DNA of 64,000 nt from Procambarus clarkii (Eukaryota > Arthropoda > Malacostraca > Decapoda > Cambaridae). A program made the position numbers and the translations under genes. Positions 1-11,964 of the stretch are shown piece after piece. The stretch covers positions 32,114,534 through 32,178,533 of the forward strand of contig NC_091215.1 in NCBI RefSeq assembly GCF_040958095.1. Direction: 5' to 3'. The notes beneath the pieces are model-generated. The model was not told where the DNA came from. It ran no database searches and worked only from the letters and a program-made list of their open reading frames with translations. Each line of letters opens with the position of its first letter. Positions within the stretch are counted from its first letter, which is position 1.

Positions 1-72
1 GGACAGTCGGGGATTGAACGCCGACCTGCACGAAGCGAGACCTTCGCTCTACCGTTCAGCCCGAGTGGTTGG
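1..72 (-). mobile_element. SINE-B fragment, tRNA-like head
   Basis: Read on the minus strand, this is the head of a dispersed family with further copies near 9.1, 28.2, 28.6, 32.9, 45.1, 54.7 and 62.9 kb. It holds an A-box-like GGTAGAGCGA and a B-box-like GTTCAATCC, followed by GACTGTCC. The rest of the element lies outside the window. Confidence 0.7.
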
Positions 73-465
73 TAGTGAGAGGGAGTAGACCCTGTGGAGT
101 GCACAATGGAGTGGGGGGGGGTGACAGTTGCGTGCGCACGCAAGGGAGCATCAGTGAGTGTGGCTGTGGCGGAGGAGGGAGAGGCACTGCCAACAGGCAC
201 CAGAGAACGTACTCTGCACCCCGATGGCCCTGGTGCAAGTTTGTGAATCTCGGCACAGAAACGTTGGCTCGTAAGCTAAATCTGGGTTTTGATTTCTCAT
301 TGGTGCGGTGTTTGATGCTCGCGGGTATTGTCAATTCCCAATTTCTTTTCCTCGTCATCACAACCACCGCAAATCTCCCCTGGAAAATTTATTCCACTAT
401 CTGGAAAACCATTCCTGGTTTACGTATTCCACCGGCAGGACATTACCATACATTATAGAAGGTCT

Positions 466-1264
466 GAGCGGCACTTCCAGGCGGGCCGGAGCGGCACTTC
501 CAGGCGGGCTGGAGCGGCACTTCCAGGCGGGCCGGAGCGCCACTTCCAGGCGGGCCGGAGCGCCACTTCTTGGCGGGTCGGAGCGGCACTTCCAGGCGGG
601 TCGAAGCACTACTTCTTGGCGGGCCGGAGCGCCACTTCCAGGCGGACCGGAGCGCCACTTCCAGGCGGACCGGAGCTCCACTTCCAAGCGGGCCGGAGCC
701 CCACTTCCAGGTGGGCCGGAGCCCCACTTCCAGGCGGACCGGAGCCCCACTTCCAGGCGGACCGGAGCCCCACTTCCAAGCGGGCCGGAGCCCCACTTCC
801 AAGCGGGCCGGAGCCCCACTTCCAAGCGGGCCGGAGCAGCACTTCCAGGCGGGCCGGAGCCCCACTTCCAGGCGGACCGGAGCGCCACTTCCAGGCGGAC
901 CGGAGCTCCACTTCCAAGCGGGCAGGAGCCCCACTTCCAGGTGGGCCGGAGCCCCACTTCCAGGCGGACCGGAGCCCCACTTCCAGGCGGGCCGGAGCCC
1001 CACTTCCAAGCGGGCCGGAGCCCCACTTCCAAGCGGGCCGGAGCAGCACTTCCAGGCGGGCCGGAGCCCCACTTCCAAGCGGGCCGGAGCCCCACTTCCA
1101 GGCGGGCCGGAGCCCCACTTCCAGGCGGGCCGGAGCCCCACTTCCAAGCGGGCCGGAGCCCCACTTCCAAGCGGGCCGGAGCCCCACTTCCAAGCGGGCC
1201 GGAGCCCTACTTCCAAGCGGGCCGGAGCCCCACTTCCAGGCGGACCGGAGCCCCACTTCCAGCC
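466..1264. repeat. 23-bp minisatellite, about 35 units
   Basis: The motif CACTTCCAGGCGGGCCGGAG plus three bases recurs every 23 bp from 472 to 1254. Variants alternate GGGCC with GGACC and AGGC with AAGC. The unit contains no stop in most frames of either strand, so several long overlapping open frames appear. They have no complex protein signature and are not genes. Confidence 0.95.
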
Positions 1265-1741
1265 AGCAAAATGTACTTCGGAATAATGAAATACAATTCC
1301 AAGAAAAGATGGATGGCATTGGAGATGCCTGGATTGACGGCACTGATGACTGGAAACGAGAATGATAAAATAAACACACATACAGAAATGTGTTTCATAT
1401 AAATTCATTATTCTGCCTATAGTAAGAATAGTGTATTATAGGCAGAATAGTGAATGAAATCTAGGTAACCAAGATAGTGCATAACAACCAGGTTAGTGTT
1501 TATTAGCTAGCAGAGTGGCAGTATGGCTATGATCGTATGCAGCCAGGAATGTGTTTTACAACATAAACATTTAGAGCAGGGGGCACTATGTCAAATTACT
1601 GGGAAGCGGAGCGGGCAAGGTAAGAGGGAACACTTCATCAAGAGGACGACAGGTGTGAGGAACACTCTCCCCCCCCCCAGGCCGTCAAGGTCTCGGCAAC
1701 TTCTAAATACATGATGTTAAGTTGGATGCACAAGTCGGAAT
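1265..1741. other. Unassigned intergenic DNA
   Basis: This AT-rich stretch follows the minisatellite. It contains a short imperfect inverted repeat around 1410-1455 (ATTCTGCCTATAGTAAGAAT then ATTATAGGCAGAAT). No gene or known repeat is recognised. Confidence 0.5.
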
Positions 1742-2200
1742 AGAACCAGAGCAGATTTACCTATGTACCGTAAGAGGCTGGTACGTAAGTTGGAGAAGCA
1801 GACAGGAGTAACTGGTAGGGTGCTCCAGTGGATAAGGGATTTCCTAAGCAATAGGAAGCAGATAGTTACTGTGAGTGGTGAGACCTCAGATTGGCGTGAA
1901 GTCACAAGCAGAGTCCCACAGGGCTCTGTATTCGGACCTGTCCTGTTTCTGATATACGTAAATGATCTTCCAGAGGGTATAGACTCATTCCTCTCATGGT
2001 TTGCTGATAATGCCAAAATTATGAGAAGGATTAAGACAGAGGAAGACAGCATGAGGCTTCAAGAAGACCTGGAAAAACTGAAGGAATGGTCCAACAAATG
2101 ATTGTTAGAGTTTAGCCCGAGAAAATACAATGTAATGAAGATAAGTGTAGAGAGCAGGAGGCCAGATACAAGGTACCATTTGTGAGATGAAATTCCCCTA
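1742..2200 (+). pseudogene. LINE-1 reverse transcriptase fragment (L2/CR1-like)
   Basis: The frame encodes the palm region of a non-LTR reverse transcriptase. VPQGSVFGPVLFLIYVNDLP matches the conserved PQGS..GP.LF..Y.NDLP block, followed by FADNAK where active enzymes have FADD. The second catalytic aspartate has therefore become asparagine. The frame stops at 2101, but homologous residues continue past it to about 2190. The element resumes at 2713 after an insertion. It is 5'-truncated and dead. Assignment to the L2/CR1 group rests on the conserved blocks and the C-terminal tail. Confidence 0.85.
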
Positions 2201-2712
2201 GAAGCCCATACAGACATTTTATTTTTTTGCATAGATATTCCTGCGCGGGCCCTAAGCCTCTGGCTGGCCCACTGGGCGGGCCCTAAGCCTCTGGCTGGCC
2301 CACTGGGCGGGCCCTAAGCCTCTGGCTGGCCCACTGCGCGGGCCCTAAGCCTCTGGCTGGCCCACTGCGCGGGCCCTAAGCCTCTGGCTGGCCCACTGGG
2401 CGGGCCCTAAGCCTCTGGCTGGCCCACTGGGCGGGCCCTAAGCCTCTGGCTGGCCCACTGGGCGGGCCCTAAGCCTCTGGCTGGCCCACTGCGCGGGCCC
2501 TAAGCCTCTGGCTGGCCCACTGCGCGGGCCCTAAGCCTCTGGCTGGCCCACTGGGCGGGCCCTAAGCCTCTGGCTGGCCCACTGCGCGGGCCCTAAGCCT
2601 CTGGCTGGCCCACTGGGCGGGCCCTAAGCCTCTGGCTGGCCCACTAAGTGTTGCTTGTTTCTGGTTTACTTGGGTGGAGTATGACATATAAACCTGTTCC
2701 CCGAAGCCCATA
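2201..2712 (-). mobile_element. Retroposed insert with 13 x 31-bp repeat and 10-bp TSD
   Basis: The sequence GAAGCCCATA occurs at 2201-2210 and 2703-2712, exactly flanking a 492-bp segment that splits LINE-1. Inside, 2245-2645 holds 13 near-identical 31-bp units starting GCGGGCCCTAAGCCTCTGG. On the minus strand the segment ends in an A-rich GCAAAAAAATAAAA, like a poly(A) end. I infer retroposition of a transcript that carried the tandem repeat. Expansion after insertion is also possible. Confidence 0.65.
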
Positions 2713-3325
2713 TAAAGAGGATAACATCAGCGGCATATGCCAGGTTGGCCTATATAAGAACGGCCTTTAGAAACATGTATAAAGAATCATTCAGAAACTT
2801 GAATACCACGTATGCCAGACCAATCCTAGAGTATGCAGCTCCTGCAAAGAGTCCATATCTCGTCAAGCATAAGACTAAATTGGAGGAAGGTCAGATGTTT
2901 ATCACCAGACTAGTGCCCGAACGAGGGGCATGAGCTATAAGAAGAGACTACGGGGATTAAACCTCACGTCGCTGGAAGACAAAAGAGTTAGAAGGGACAT
3001 GATCACCACATACAGATTCTCAAGTGAATTGATAGTGTAGACAAAGGCAGTTTATTTAATACAAGGGGCACACGCACTAGGGAACACAGGTGAAAATTGA
3101 GTGCCCAAATGAGCCACAGAGATGTTAGAAAGAATTTGTTTAGTGTCAGAGAAGTTAATAAATGGAATGTATTAGGCAGTGATGTGGTGAAGGCTGACTC
3201 CATACACAGTTTCAAGTGTAGATATGATAGAGCCCAGTAGGCTCAGGAACCTGTACATTAGTTGATTGACAGTTGAGGGGCGGGACCAAAGAGCCAAAGC
3301 TCAACCCCCGCAAGCACAATTAGGT
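2713..3325 (+). pseudogene. LINE-1 C-terminus and 3' end
   Basis: This continues the element of 1742-2200. It encodes the post-RT segment with ARPILEYAAPAKSPYLVKHK, then SYKKRLRGLNLTSLEDKRVR, and a tail typical of L2/CR1 elements, broken by stops and frameshifts. The 3' untranslated end from about 3258 (CAGTTGAGGGGCGGGACC through AAGCACAATTAGGTGAGTAC) also ends several other LINE-1 copies and the SINE-A family. It runs directly into a CA microsatellite. Confidence 0.85.
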
Positions 3326-3326
3326 G

Positions 3327-3508
<182 letters not shown>

Positions 3509-3632
3509 ACCGAGCCGAAGAGAATGATAAGACTCGCTCGGCTTTACCAGAAAAACCGCCACTGAAACTATCGCGCGAACTGGGCACCGGCAGCGACTTC
3601 CTGTATATCAATATTTTATTGTGGCCGCTCTC

Positions 3633-4461
3633 TGTCTCACCTGGCCGCTCCCTGGCCGTTGTGTGTCGTCCCTGGCTCTTGTGTGTCGTCCCTGGCTCTT
3701 GTGTGTCGTCCCTGGCTGTTGTGTGTCGTCCCTGGCTGTTGTATGTCGTCCCTGGCTGTTGTGTGTCGTCCCTGGCTGTTGTGTGTCGTCCCTGGCTGTT
3801 GTGTGTCGTCCCTGGCTGTTGTGTGTCGCCCCTGGCTGTTGTGTGTCGTCCCTGGCTCTTGTGTGTCGTCCCTGGCTCTTGTGTGTCGTCCCTGGCTCTT
3901 GTGTGTCGTCCCTGGCTCTTGTGTGTCGTCCCTGGCTGTTGTATGTCGTCCCTGGCTCTTGTGTGTCGTCCCTGGCTGTTGTGTGTCGTCCCTGGCTTTT
4001 GTGTGTCGTCCCTGGCTGTTGTGTGTCGCCCCTGGCTGTTGTGTGTCGTCCCTGGCTCTTGTGTGTCGTCCCTGGCTGTTGTGTGTCGTCCCTGGCTGTT
4101 GTGTGTCGTCCCTGGCTCTTGTGTGTCGTCCCTGGCTGTTGTGTGTCGTCCCTGGCTCTTGTGTGTCGTCCCTGGCTGTTGTGTGTCGTCCCTGGCTCTT
4201 GTGTGTCGTCCCTGGCTGTTGTGTGTCGTCCCTGGCCGTTGTGTGTCGTCCCTGGCTGTTGTGTGTCGTCCCTGGCTCTTGTGTGTCGTCCCTGGCTGTT
4301 GTATGTCGTCCCTGGCCGGTGTGTCGTCCCTGGCTGTTGTATGTCGTCCCTGGTTGATGTGTGACGTCCCTGGTTGATGTGTGACGTCCCTGGTTGATGT
4401 GTGACGTCCCTGGTTGATGTGTGACGTCCCTGGTTGATGTGTGACGTCCCTGGTTGATGTG
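3633..4461. repeat. 20-bp minisatellite, about 41 units
   Basis: The unit GTGTGTCGTCCCTGGCTGTT recurs with a 20-bp period. TCTT and TGTT variants are interspersed. The last six units switch to a GATGTGTGACGTCCCTGGTT subtype, so one edge of the array has diverged as a block. Long open frames on both strands are by-products of the repeat. Confidence 0.95.
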
Positions 4462-5404
4462 TCACTCTCTCATCACTATAACCGTGTCACCCATAATTAT
4501 TGTTGTCATCTATAATTTGCTGTGCCATCCCCATTGATTTTTGCCTATTAAGTATTGCTTTACGCGTCAACATAATAAAAGCCTCGTGCTACTCCAAATT
4601 AAAAATTTTGAGTTCGTTCTCAATTATCGCTTTTTGTGTCGTTCCCAAATTATCGTTTCATTGTGTCACACCTAATTATTGCTCATTAGACGTTCCTAAC
4701 TATCATATTTGTGCGAATTGTTGCTAAATTATTGTTTTTACGCGTTCATTGATATATGTTTCTGTGATCTGTAAAAAAAATTGCATGGTAAAGTTGAACA
4801 TGTTCAGAGAGAAAACTGAACATTTACAGACACTATTGTCGTTATGGACGGGTGGACGGGAGGGGGTTAGTAGGTTAGGTTAGGTTAGGTTAGGTTACGG
4901 ACGGGTGGACGGGTGGACGGGAGGGGGTTAGTAGGTGAGACGGGCGAAGATGGAGTGACAGTCAAGATGTAGAACTGTAACTGTCTCTATTTTCCGCTTG
5001 TTACAACTTGTAATAAAGTTGTTACATCTTGGCTTAACGTGTTTATGACGTATTAGAACGTTGTTACAACTTGCTATATTGGTTGTTATAACTGGTTAGG
5101 AGGTGTTAAAACTTGTTCGAACGTTGTACCAACGTCGTGGTTTCGGTGTGTGTTTGGCGGGAATTAACACCGGAACTTTAAAGACAGTCAAACAATCACT
5201 TAGGAAAGCGTTTTTCTTTATGACTGTTATTGCCGACCTGATCTTATCTCCGTCCCTCCCTCAATCTTCCCTCTCTCTCTTTTTCCCCTTCCATCCCCTC
5301 TCCCTCCATCTGAGCTTTCTCCCTCTTCTGTGTCGTCAAGAGGGAAGAGGTCGTACTGGCATTCATAATTCATCGCTGAGCTATTCCCACGAATCCAAGT
5401 GGCC
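4462..5404. other. Unassigned DNA around an interstitial telomere run
   Basis: AT-rich sequence with short imperfect repeats of TTGTTACAACTTG-type words at 4990-5115, and a pyrimidine tract near 5250-5330. Apart from the telomere-like run listed separately, nothing is recognised. Confidence 0.4.
4845..4936. repeat. Interstitial TTAGG telomere-like run in a local duplication
   Basis: Five TTAGG units lie at 4871-4897. They sit between two copies of a segment reading GGACGGGAGGGGGTTAGTAG, one ending just before and one just after the run. TTAGG is the ancestral arthropod telomere motif. The unit may have arisen from the local GTTAGTAGG sequence rather than from a telomere. Confidence 0.75.
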
Positions 5405-5605
5405 TGTTGACTACTAACCCGGGCTGAGATATGCTGAACTCTGTAAATATTATCTGAATATTGCAACACTTGATGATATACTGGACCTGTGATGATGATA
5501 TACTGGACCTGTACCCCAAGATTGACTATGCAATGCATCAGTTATGTAGTGTGTGTAATGTAACTAAAACTATAGCTTGTAAAAGCATCTTAATCACCCT
5601 CTGTC
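5405..5605 (+). pseudogene. LINE-I C-terminal fragment and 3' end
   Basis: The reading GLRYAELCKYYLNIATLDDI continues to DL and then YPKIDYAMHQ, with a small internal duplication. It matches the C-terminal tail of the zinc-knuckle LINE on the minus strand at 17055-17385. The following TGTAACTAAAACT and AGCATCTTAATCA words also match that copy. It is 5'-truncated. Confidence 0.7.
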
Positions 5606-5697
5606 GTTGAGCTGTTAATATCACACTATACTTTCTATAGCAAGAATTTTACCCTGTCAGAGCAGGAGAGACCTAAATTTATACATGTGTATGTGTG

Positions 5698-5699
<2 letters not shown>

Positions 5700-5780
<81 letters not shown>

Positions 5781-5863
5781 AACAAGCCTGAATGGTCCCC
5801 AGGACTATATACAACTGAAAACTCACACCGAGTTCGAGTCACTTCTGGGGTGTGAGTTTTCAG

Positions 5864-5943
<80 letters not shown>
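5700..5943. repeat. Two TA arrays flanking a 17-bp perfect hairpin
   Basis: TA dinucleotides fill 5701-5777 and 5866-5942. Between them AACTGAAAACTCACACC (5813-5829) is exactly complementary to GGTGTGAGTTTTCAGTT (5849-5865), with a 19-nt loop. The right arm runs straight into the second TA array. Confidence 0.9.
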
Positions 5944-5946
<3 letters not shown>

Positions 5947-6204
5947 TCCATATTTACTTTCTCTCGGACCACAACGAATAATGTCTTTCATACAGCACTG
6001 TTCTTCCTGTAAAGTTTAATTATGCCAGTCTTTCCTCTTAGTTCTATGGTCCTGGTCAAGTGGAATATATCGTTTTGTGTTTAACGAAATAAGGATTCCA
6101 CGCTGGTCCTGCATCTTAAAAAAATTTGGTCTGATGTACGTGGAATACAAGCATGGTCATACAAACGACAAACTGCACGGATATTTCTGCATGAGGCATA
6201 TTTA

Positions 6205-6485
6205 TATATACAAGAGTTATTATATTCTTGTACAACCACTAGCATGCACAGCGTTTCGACCAAAACCTTAATCATAATTTTCACCCGCGTATTTCCAAGA
6301 CGTAGCCCGTAGCAGCTGTCTAACTCCCAGGTACCTATTTACTGCTTGGTGAACAGATGTATCAGGGTAAAAGAAACTCTGCTCATATTTGTTTCCACCT
6401 CCGTCGGGGATCGAACCCGGACCCTTAGGACAACGAACCCCAAGTGATGTTCACTCAGCCGTCAAGCCTGTCGGGGCCATGGCTA
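6205..6485 (-). mobile_element. SINE with D-type tail and shared central domain
   Basis: On the minus strand there is a tRNA-like head with B-box GGTTCGATCCC (complement near 6411-6421). Next comes the central domain shared with SINE-A and SINE-C, including AGGTACCTGGGAGTTAGAC and a GCTACGGGCT-like block. A tail with GAAACGCTGTGCATGCTAGT and ACAAGAATATAATAACTCTT follows, as in SINE-D at 52310-52583. It is a third head/body/tail combination. Confidence 0.75.
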
Positions 6486-6603
6486 CGCATTCACGTTTCC
6501 AAAGGCAGTTCTATGTTCTCTAACCATGCACATGCCGCTGTTGACATCCTTGCCATGTAGGCCTCGGGGTACGGGTTGTGTGATACATCAATACCACGTG
6601 TCA

Positions 6604-6636
6604 ATGATACATACATCACGATGATGTATGTATCAT
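6604..6636. repeat. 15-bp perfect hairpin
   Basis: ATGATACATACATCA and TGATGTATGTATCAT are separated by a 3-nt loop. No terminator function is implied in a eukaryote. Confidence 0.9.
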
Positions 6637-6717
6637 CGTTTCTCTCATTTCATGAGGGATTCCACTTCGATTTGGAACTTTGTTCCCGGTCCCCAATTAG
6701 GTACTGGGGACGGGGAG

Positions 6718-6775
6718 CGGGGGGGTGGGGAGGGGGGTGGGGGGCATGGGGGTGGGGGGGCATGGGGGTGGGGGT
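6718..6775. repeat. G-rich tract
   Basis: Runs of G3-G7 separated by A, T or C, including repeated GGCATGGGGGTGGGGG. The tract has quadruplex potential on the plus strand. Confidence 0.8.
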
Positions 6776-6848
6776 CGTCCCCAGTACCCGCCTGTTAACT
6801 ACATGTTACGCGGGCAAGTGTGTAAGTACATTGTAAACAGTTTCATAT

Positions 6849-7767
<919 letters not shown>

Positions 7768-7834
<67 letters not shown>
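7768..7834. repeat. TA microsatellite
   Basis: Pure TA dinucleotides, about 67 bp, just upstream of a SINE-A copy. Confidence 0.95.
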
Positions 7835-7838
<4 letters not shown>

Positions 7839-7854
7839 GTATATCTATGTATGT

Positions 7855-8268
<414 letters not shown>

Positions 8269-8274
8269 TGGTGT

Positions 8275-8974
8275 CTACTACATAAACTACATTTACCTCC
8301 CGAACTTTAAAAGCATCATTAAGCCAGGGAGTTGAATCAGGGAGACCAACGAGACGAGGAAACACCTGCCGGAGGACGACCTCAATAAGACCAGCAGGGA
8401 TAACTGAACCAGAGCCACGATGACAACATCTAAGGGAATGAATTAAGAGTTAATAGCACGCCAAAATATTATCTGCAAATAGCAACAGATACACTAAGTA
8501 ATCATCCCATCACATAACACACTCCATGAACCTCGGGGTGCATGAGAAGATGCAAGATAATACCTACACGTAGTTGGTATTAGGGCACACGAGGCTACGT
8601 CAGGATGATTTACTTGCTAAGCCAGCAAGATGAAGAGGCCATATTAGAGACAAAGAGAGTATCAGGGAAAATAAATGGAATATGCCAAGAAGAATTACGG
8701 AGTGAATCGAGCTAAAAAACAAAATGGTGCCAGACAGGGTGCCAAGAGGTGTTGACCCCATCAGGTAATTGGCAAGCGAGTGTTGATACTAGCGGCGACA
8801 CACCCACCTGGCCTTGGACGACTGAAGGGTGGAGCGGGGACAAATGGTCCAGATAGGTGTATAGGGGGAGAGGGGATAGAGAATAGGGAGCGTGGCACAA
8901 GTAGGAAGGTAGAGAAAAGCAGAGGAGGTAGATGAATAGATAGAAGATAAAATGTAAACAGTAACGCAGGCAAT
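8275..8974. other. Unassigned DNA
   Basis: Moderately purine-rich sequence with no recognised repeat family, domain or RNA gene. Confidence 0.4.
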
Positions 8975-9141
8975 GAGAGAATTAGGAGACAGCGCCAAGC
9001 CATTACGACTATATAGCACTTAGAAGGAGTCAGGATAAGAATTTGGGATGGGACGGGGGAAAGGAATGGTGCCCAACCACTTGGGCGGTCGGCGATTGGA
9101 CGCCGACCTGCATGAAGCGAGGCCGTCGCTCTACCGCCCAG
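8975..9141 (-). mobile_element. SINE-B copy
   Basis: The minus strand carries a tRNA-like head (GGTAGAGCGACGG, then GTTCAATCG-like B-box), CCAAGTGGTTGGGC, and the characteristic body GTGCTATATAGTCGTAATGG ending in GGCTTGGCGCT. Confidence 0.8.
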
Positions 9142-9209
9142 GTAATGAAAAGGAAAGGTATTGCTAATGAAAACACAGAGATGGAAGACAAATAGAAGGA
9201 GGAGAAGTC

Positions 9210-9246
9210 GGGGGGGGGGGGGGGGGGGGGGGGGGGGGAGGGGGGA
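9210..9246. repeat. Poly-G run
   Basis: A homopolymer of about 29 G followed by A and a second short G run. The length is likely unreliable in any assembly. Confidence 0.85.
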
Positions 9247-9650
9247 GATTGGGAGAAAGGGGAAGACTTTTAGTAAAGAAACAGTTCGAGGACCACTGTA
9301 GTGCAGAGGTAAAGGTTATGAAGAGGAACCCAAATAAACTGTTGAAAAGCTGCCTCGTATAACGAACTACTACTACACTGCCTCATAGAATAAACCATTT
9401 CTACGCAGCTTGGTGAAACAAATATGAGGAGCTGATGTAGCCACCATTATTTCAATGGAATAGCGGTGTTGAGTTAAGGGTATAATGGCGTAGCTGGCAC
9501 CCTGCCTTGGAGGCTTGAATTAATTCACCTGCACACAGGTTCCAGTCATTCCACTGCCTCAAAATTATATTCATTTAATATGTATATATCCAGCATACTT
9601 GGATCAGTGTTTTCTTGATCACTGCTGCATATTTATATATGTATATGTAT
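9247..9650. other. Unassigned DNA
   Basis: No recognised repeat or reading frame. A short TA-rich stretch begins near 9630. Confidence 0.4.
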
Positions 9651-9654
9651 ATAT

Positions 9655-10075
9655 ATTATATATATATATCGGGGTCCTACCACTCTTCCTTTTGTGTTTT
9701 TTTTTTGCTTTATTATATACTTAAAGCTTACAGGTTTTACATTGGTTAACACAACGAGTGTTTAAAGATTATGAATCTCTTGGAGCTCCTCCGCTTCCGG
9801 ACAGGAACCAAGGACACAGTATAGGCGTGTTCCCTCTGGGTCGCCACACTGAGGCGCTGAAACAAGTAACTGGCAGCTCTTGGGTCTCTGGTGATGTCAA
9901 CAAGCCTAAAACCCAATTCTTTGAGAAAATCTCCTACCCCAGAGGCCATGTGTGTCTCAGACGCTCTGGGAACAAAGGTGTAGTGACCTTCCAGTCGCCT
10001 GAACTTGATTTGATTTTGCTGTTTTCCTGTGATTGGCCGCCCCACTTGCTTGATCAGCACCGAAGTGCATATAGG
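9655..10075 (-). pseudogene. LINE-R C-terminal fragment
   Basis: Translated on the minus strand it reads FVPRASETHMASGVGDFLKE, then LGFRLVDITRDPRAASYLFQ and RLSVATQREHAYTVS. It is clearly related to the copies at 27193-28086 and 32094-32586. The block FVP.A.ET....A..FLKELG.....T.DPRA...LFQRLSVA.QR is known to me from the C-terminus of invertebrate retrotransposon polyproteins. The 3' side ends at a TA-rich tract near 9640-9670. Confidence 0.7.
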
Positions 10076-10654
10076 TGACCTGTGCTTAGGCCCTTATCAC
10101 ACCATGATGTGGGCCCAAGCATCAACACCCACACCATTACGTGGGCTCAATCATCATCAAACCACACCTGACATTCCACACCACTCATATATATTTGCCA
10201 TAATATATAACAGGGTTTTCCCCCTGTTTTCAATTGGTGGATTTTTGGTCTGCCTTCCCAGAATTTTGTTTCATAAATGTAAAGAGAGACCGCGGAGGCT
10301 TATGTTACCTCCCTCTGGGGCATTAATGACTTTAGGCTGCTACATATATTACTGGTTGAAGCTCTATTATTAATACCTCCTCAAACATCAAACATTTTCT
10401 TTAACTTCAAGCGCTCAGAATTCCCGTTTTTTTTTCCGCCAACTGAAACATCTGGTTTATTCACGGCTATGCATTTCCAGAGATGAATAGTGAATAGCTA
10501 CATCGCAGAACTCGTGCGTGGAATCATATTAAAATGTTTTTTTATGCAAAAGCTTAATGTTGGTAACTATGGCACAAAAGTAAAGCGCTCGAATTGACGC
10601 TGCTTTTGTCTTTGATTTTGAACGGTGGAAGTGTTTATTTCCGGTCTGTGTTCC
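10076..10654. other. Unassigned DNA
   Basis: No gene or family recognised. CATCACACC- and CACCACAC-type short words recur at 10100-10190. Confidence 0.4.
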
Positions 10655-11180
10655 GGGGCTGGCTCCTGTGCTGGTCTGTGTCTGGCTCCTGTGCTGGTCT
10701 GTGTCTGGCTCCCGTGCTGGTCTGTGTCTGGCTCCCGTGCTGGTCTGTGTCTGGCTCCTGTGCTGGTCTGTGTCTGGCTCCCGTGCTGGTCTGTGTCTGG
10801 CTCCCGTGCTGGTCTGTGTCTGGCTCCTGTGCTGGTCTGTGTCTGGCTCCTGTGCTGGTCTGTGTCTGGCTCCCGTGCTGGTCTGTGTCTGGCTCCCGTG
10901 CTGGTCTGTGTCTGGCTCCTGTGCTGGTCTGTGTCTGGCTCTCGTGCTGGTCTGTGTCTGGCTCCTGTGCTGGTCTGTGGCTGGCTCCTGTGCTGGTCTG
11001 TGTCTGGCTCCTGTGCTGGTCTGTGTCTGGCTCTCGTGCTGGTCTGTGTCTGGCTCCCGTGCTGGTCTGTCTGGCTCCCGTGCTGGTCTGTGTCTGACTC
11101 CCGTGCTGGTCTGTGTCTGGCTCCCGTGCTGGTCTGTGTCTGGCTCCCGTTCATGTCTGGCTCCCGTGCTAGTCTGGGTG
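10655..11180. repeat. 23-bp minisatellite, about 22 units
   Basis: The unit GTGCTGGTCTGTGTCTGGCT plus CCC, CCT or CTC repeats every 23 bp. Three plus frames and one minus frame stay open through it, giving artefactual proteins. It is unrelated in sequence to the 23-bp arrays at 466 and 34231. Confidence 0.95.
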
Positions 11181-11189
11181 CCGTGCTGG

Positions 11190-11536
11190 CCCCCTTACAG
11201 AGACACACAGAGGGGAAGGGATTTAGCAAAGGGGATGGTAAGACGAGGGAACGGCAGAAATGAATTAAAAGAGGCGAAGGGAAGAGGGGAGCAGAAGTAA
11301 ACAGGAAAAGAACTGGCTGGGTAATGCGAAGGCAAGAGGCATGGGAAGGGAAGAGAGGAGGTACAGAACGACAAACAGGGGGGAGGGAGGAAATTGGGTG
11401 AAGAGAGAGGGAAGGAGACGCTTAATTGGTCGTCAGAACCGAGGAGAAACAGAGCAGAAAAATGGTGCAGAAAAAGACAGCGCGATTGTTGAGGAAACAG
11501 TGAGAGCAGACGCTATGGTCTGCTGTTGTTCATGAC
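11190..11536. other. Purine-rich unassigned DNA
   Basis: Strongly G+A-biased plus strand between two minisatellites. No feature is recognised. Confidence 0.4.
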
Positions 11537-11902
11537 TTGTGACGGATGGTGACTTTGTGCACTGTCACGTGACGGATGGTGACTTTATACACCGTCACGT
11601 GACGGATGGTGACTTTGTGCACCGTCACGTGATGGATGGTGACTTTGTGCACCGTCACGTGATGGATGGTGACTTTGTGCACCGTCACGTGACGGATGGT
11701 GACTTTGTGCACCGTCACGTGACGGATGGTGACTTTGTGCACCGTCACGTGACGGATGGTGACTTTGTGCACCGTCACGTGATGGATGGTGACTTTGTGC
11801 ACCGTCACGTGACGGATGGTGACTTTGTGCACCGTCACGTGATGGATGGTGACTTTGTGCACCGTCACGTGACGGATGGTGACTTTGTGCACCGTCACCT
11901 GA
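11537..11902. repeat. 30-bp minisatellite with palindromic CACGTG core
   Basis: About 12 units of GACGGATGGTGACTTTGTGC followed by ACCGTCACGT. Junctions read CCGTCACGTGACGG, a perfect 14-bp palindrome, and eleven CACGTG boxes occur. The period is a multiple of three, so both strands encode perfect 10-residue repeats (HVTDGDFVHR on plus). I read this as a repeat, not a gene. Confidence 0.95.
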
Positions 11903-11964
11903 CAGATGATATGATAGGTTTTATCTTAACACAGTTGAATACAACAACATACAACTTCTGACTC

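Noticed and set aside
11530..11961. Perfect 10-residue peptide repeats on both strands
   Set aside because: A 30-bp period divisible by three gives this automatically. Both strands are equally open and there is no flanking coding signal.
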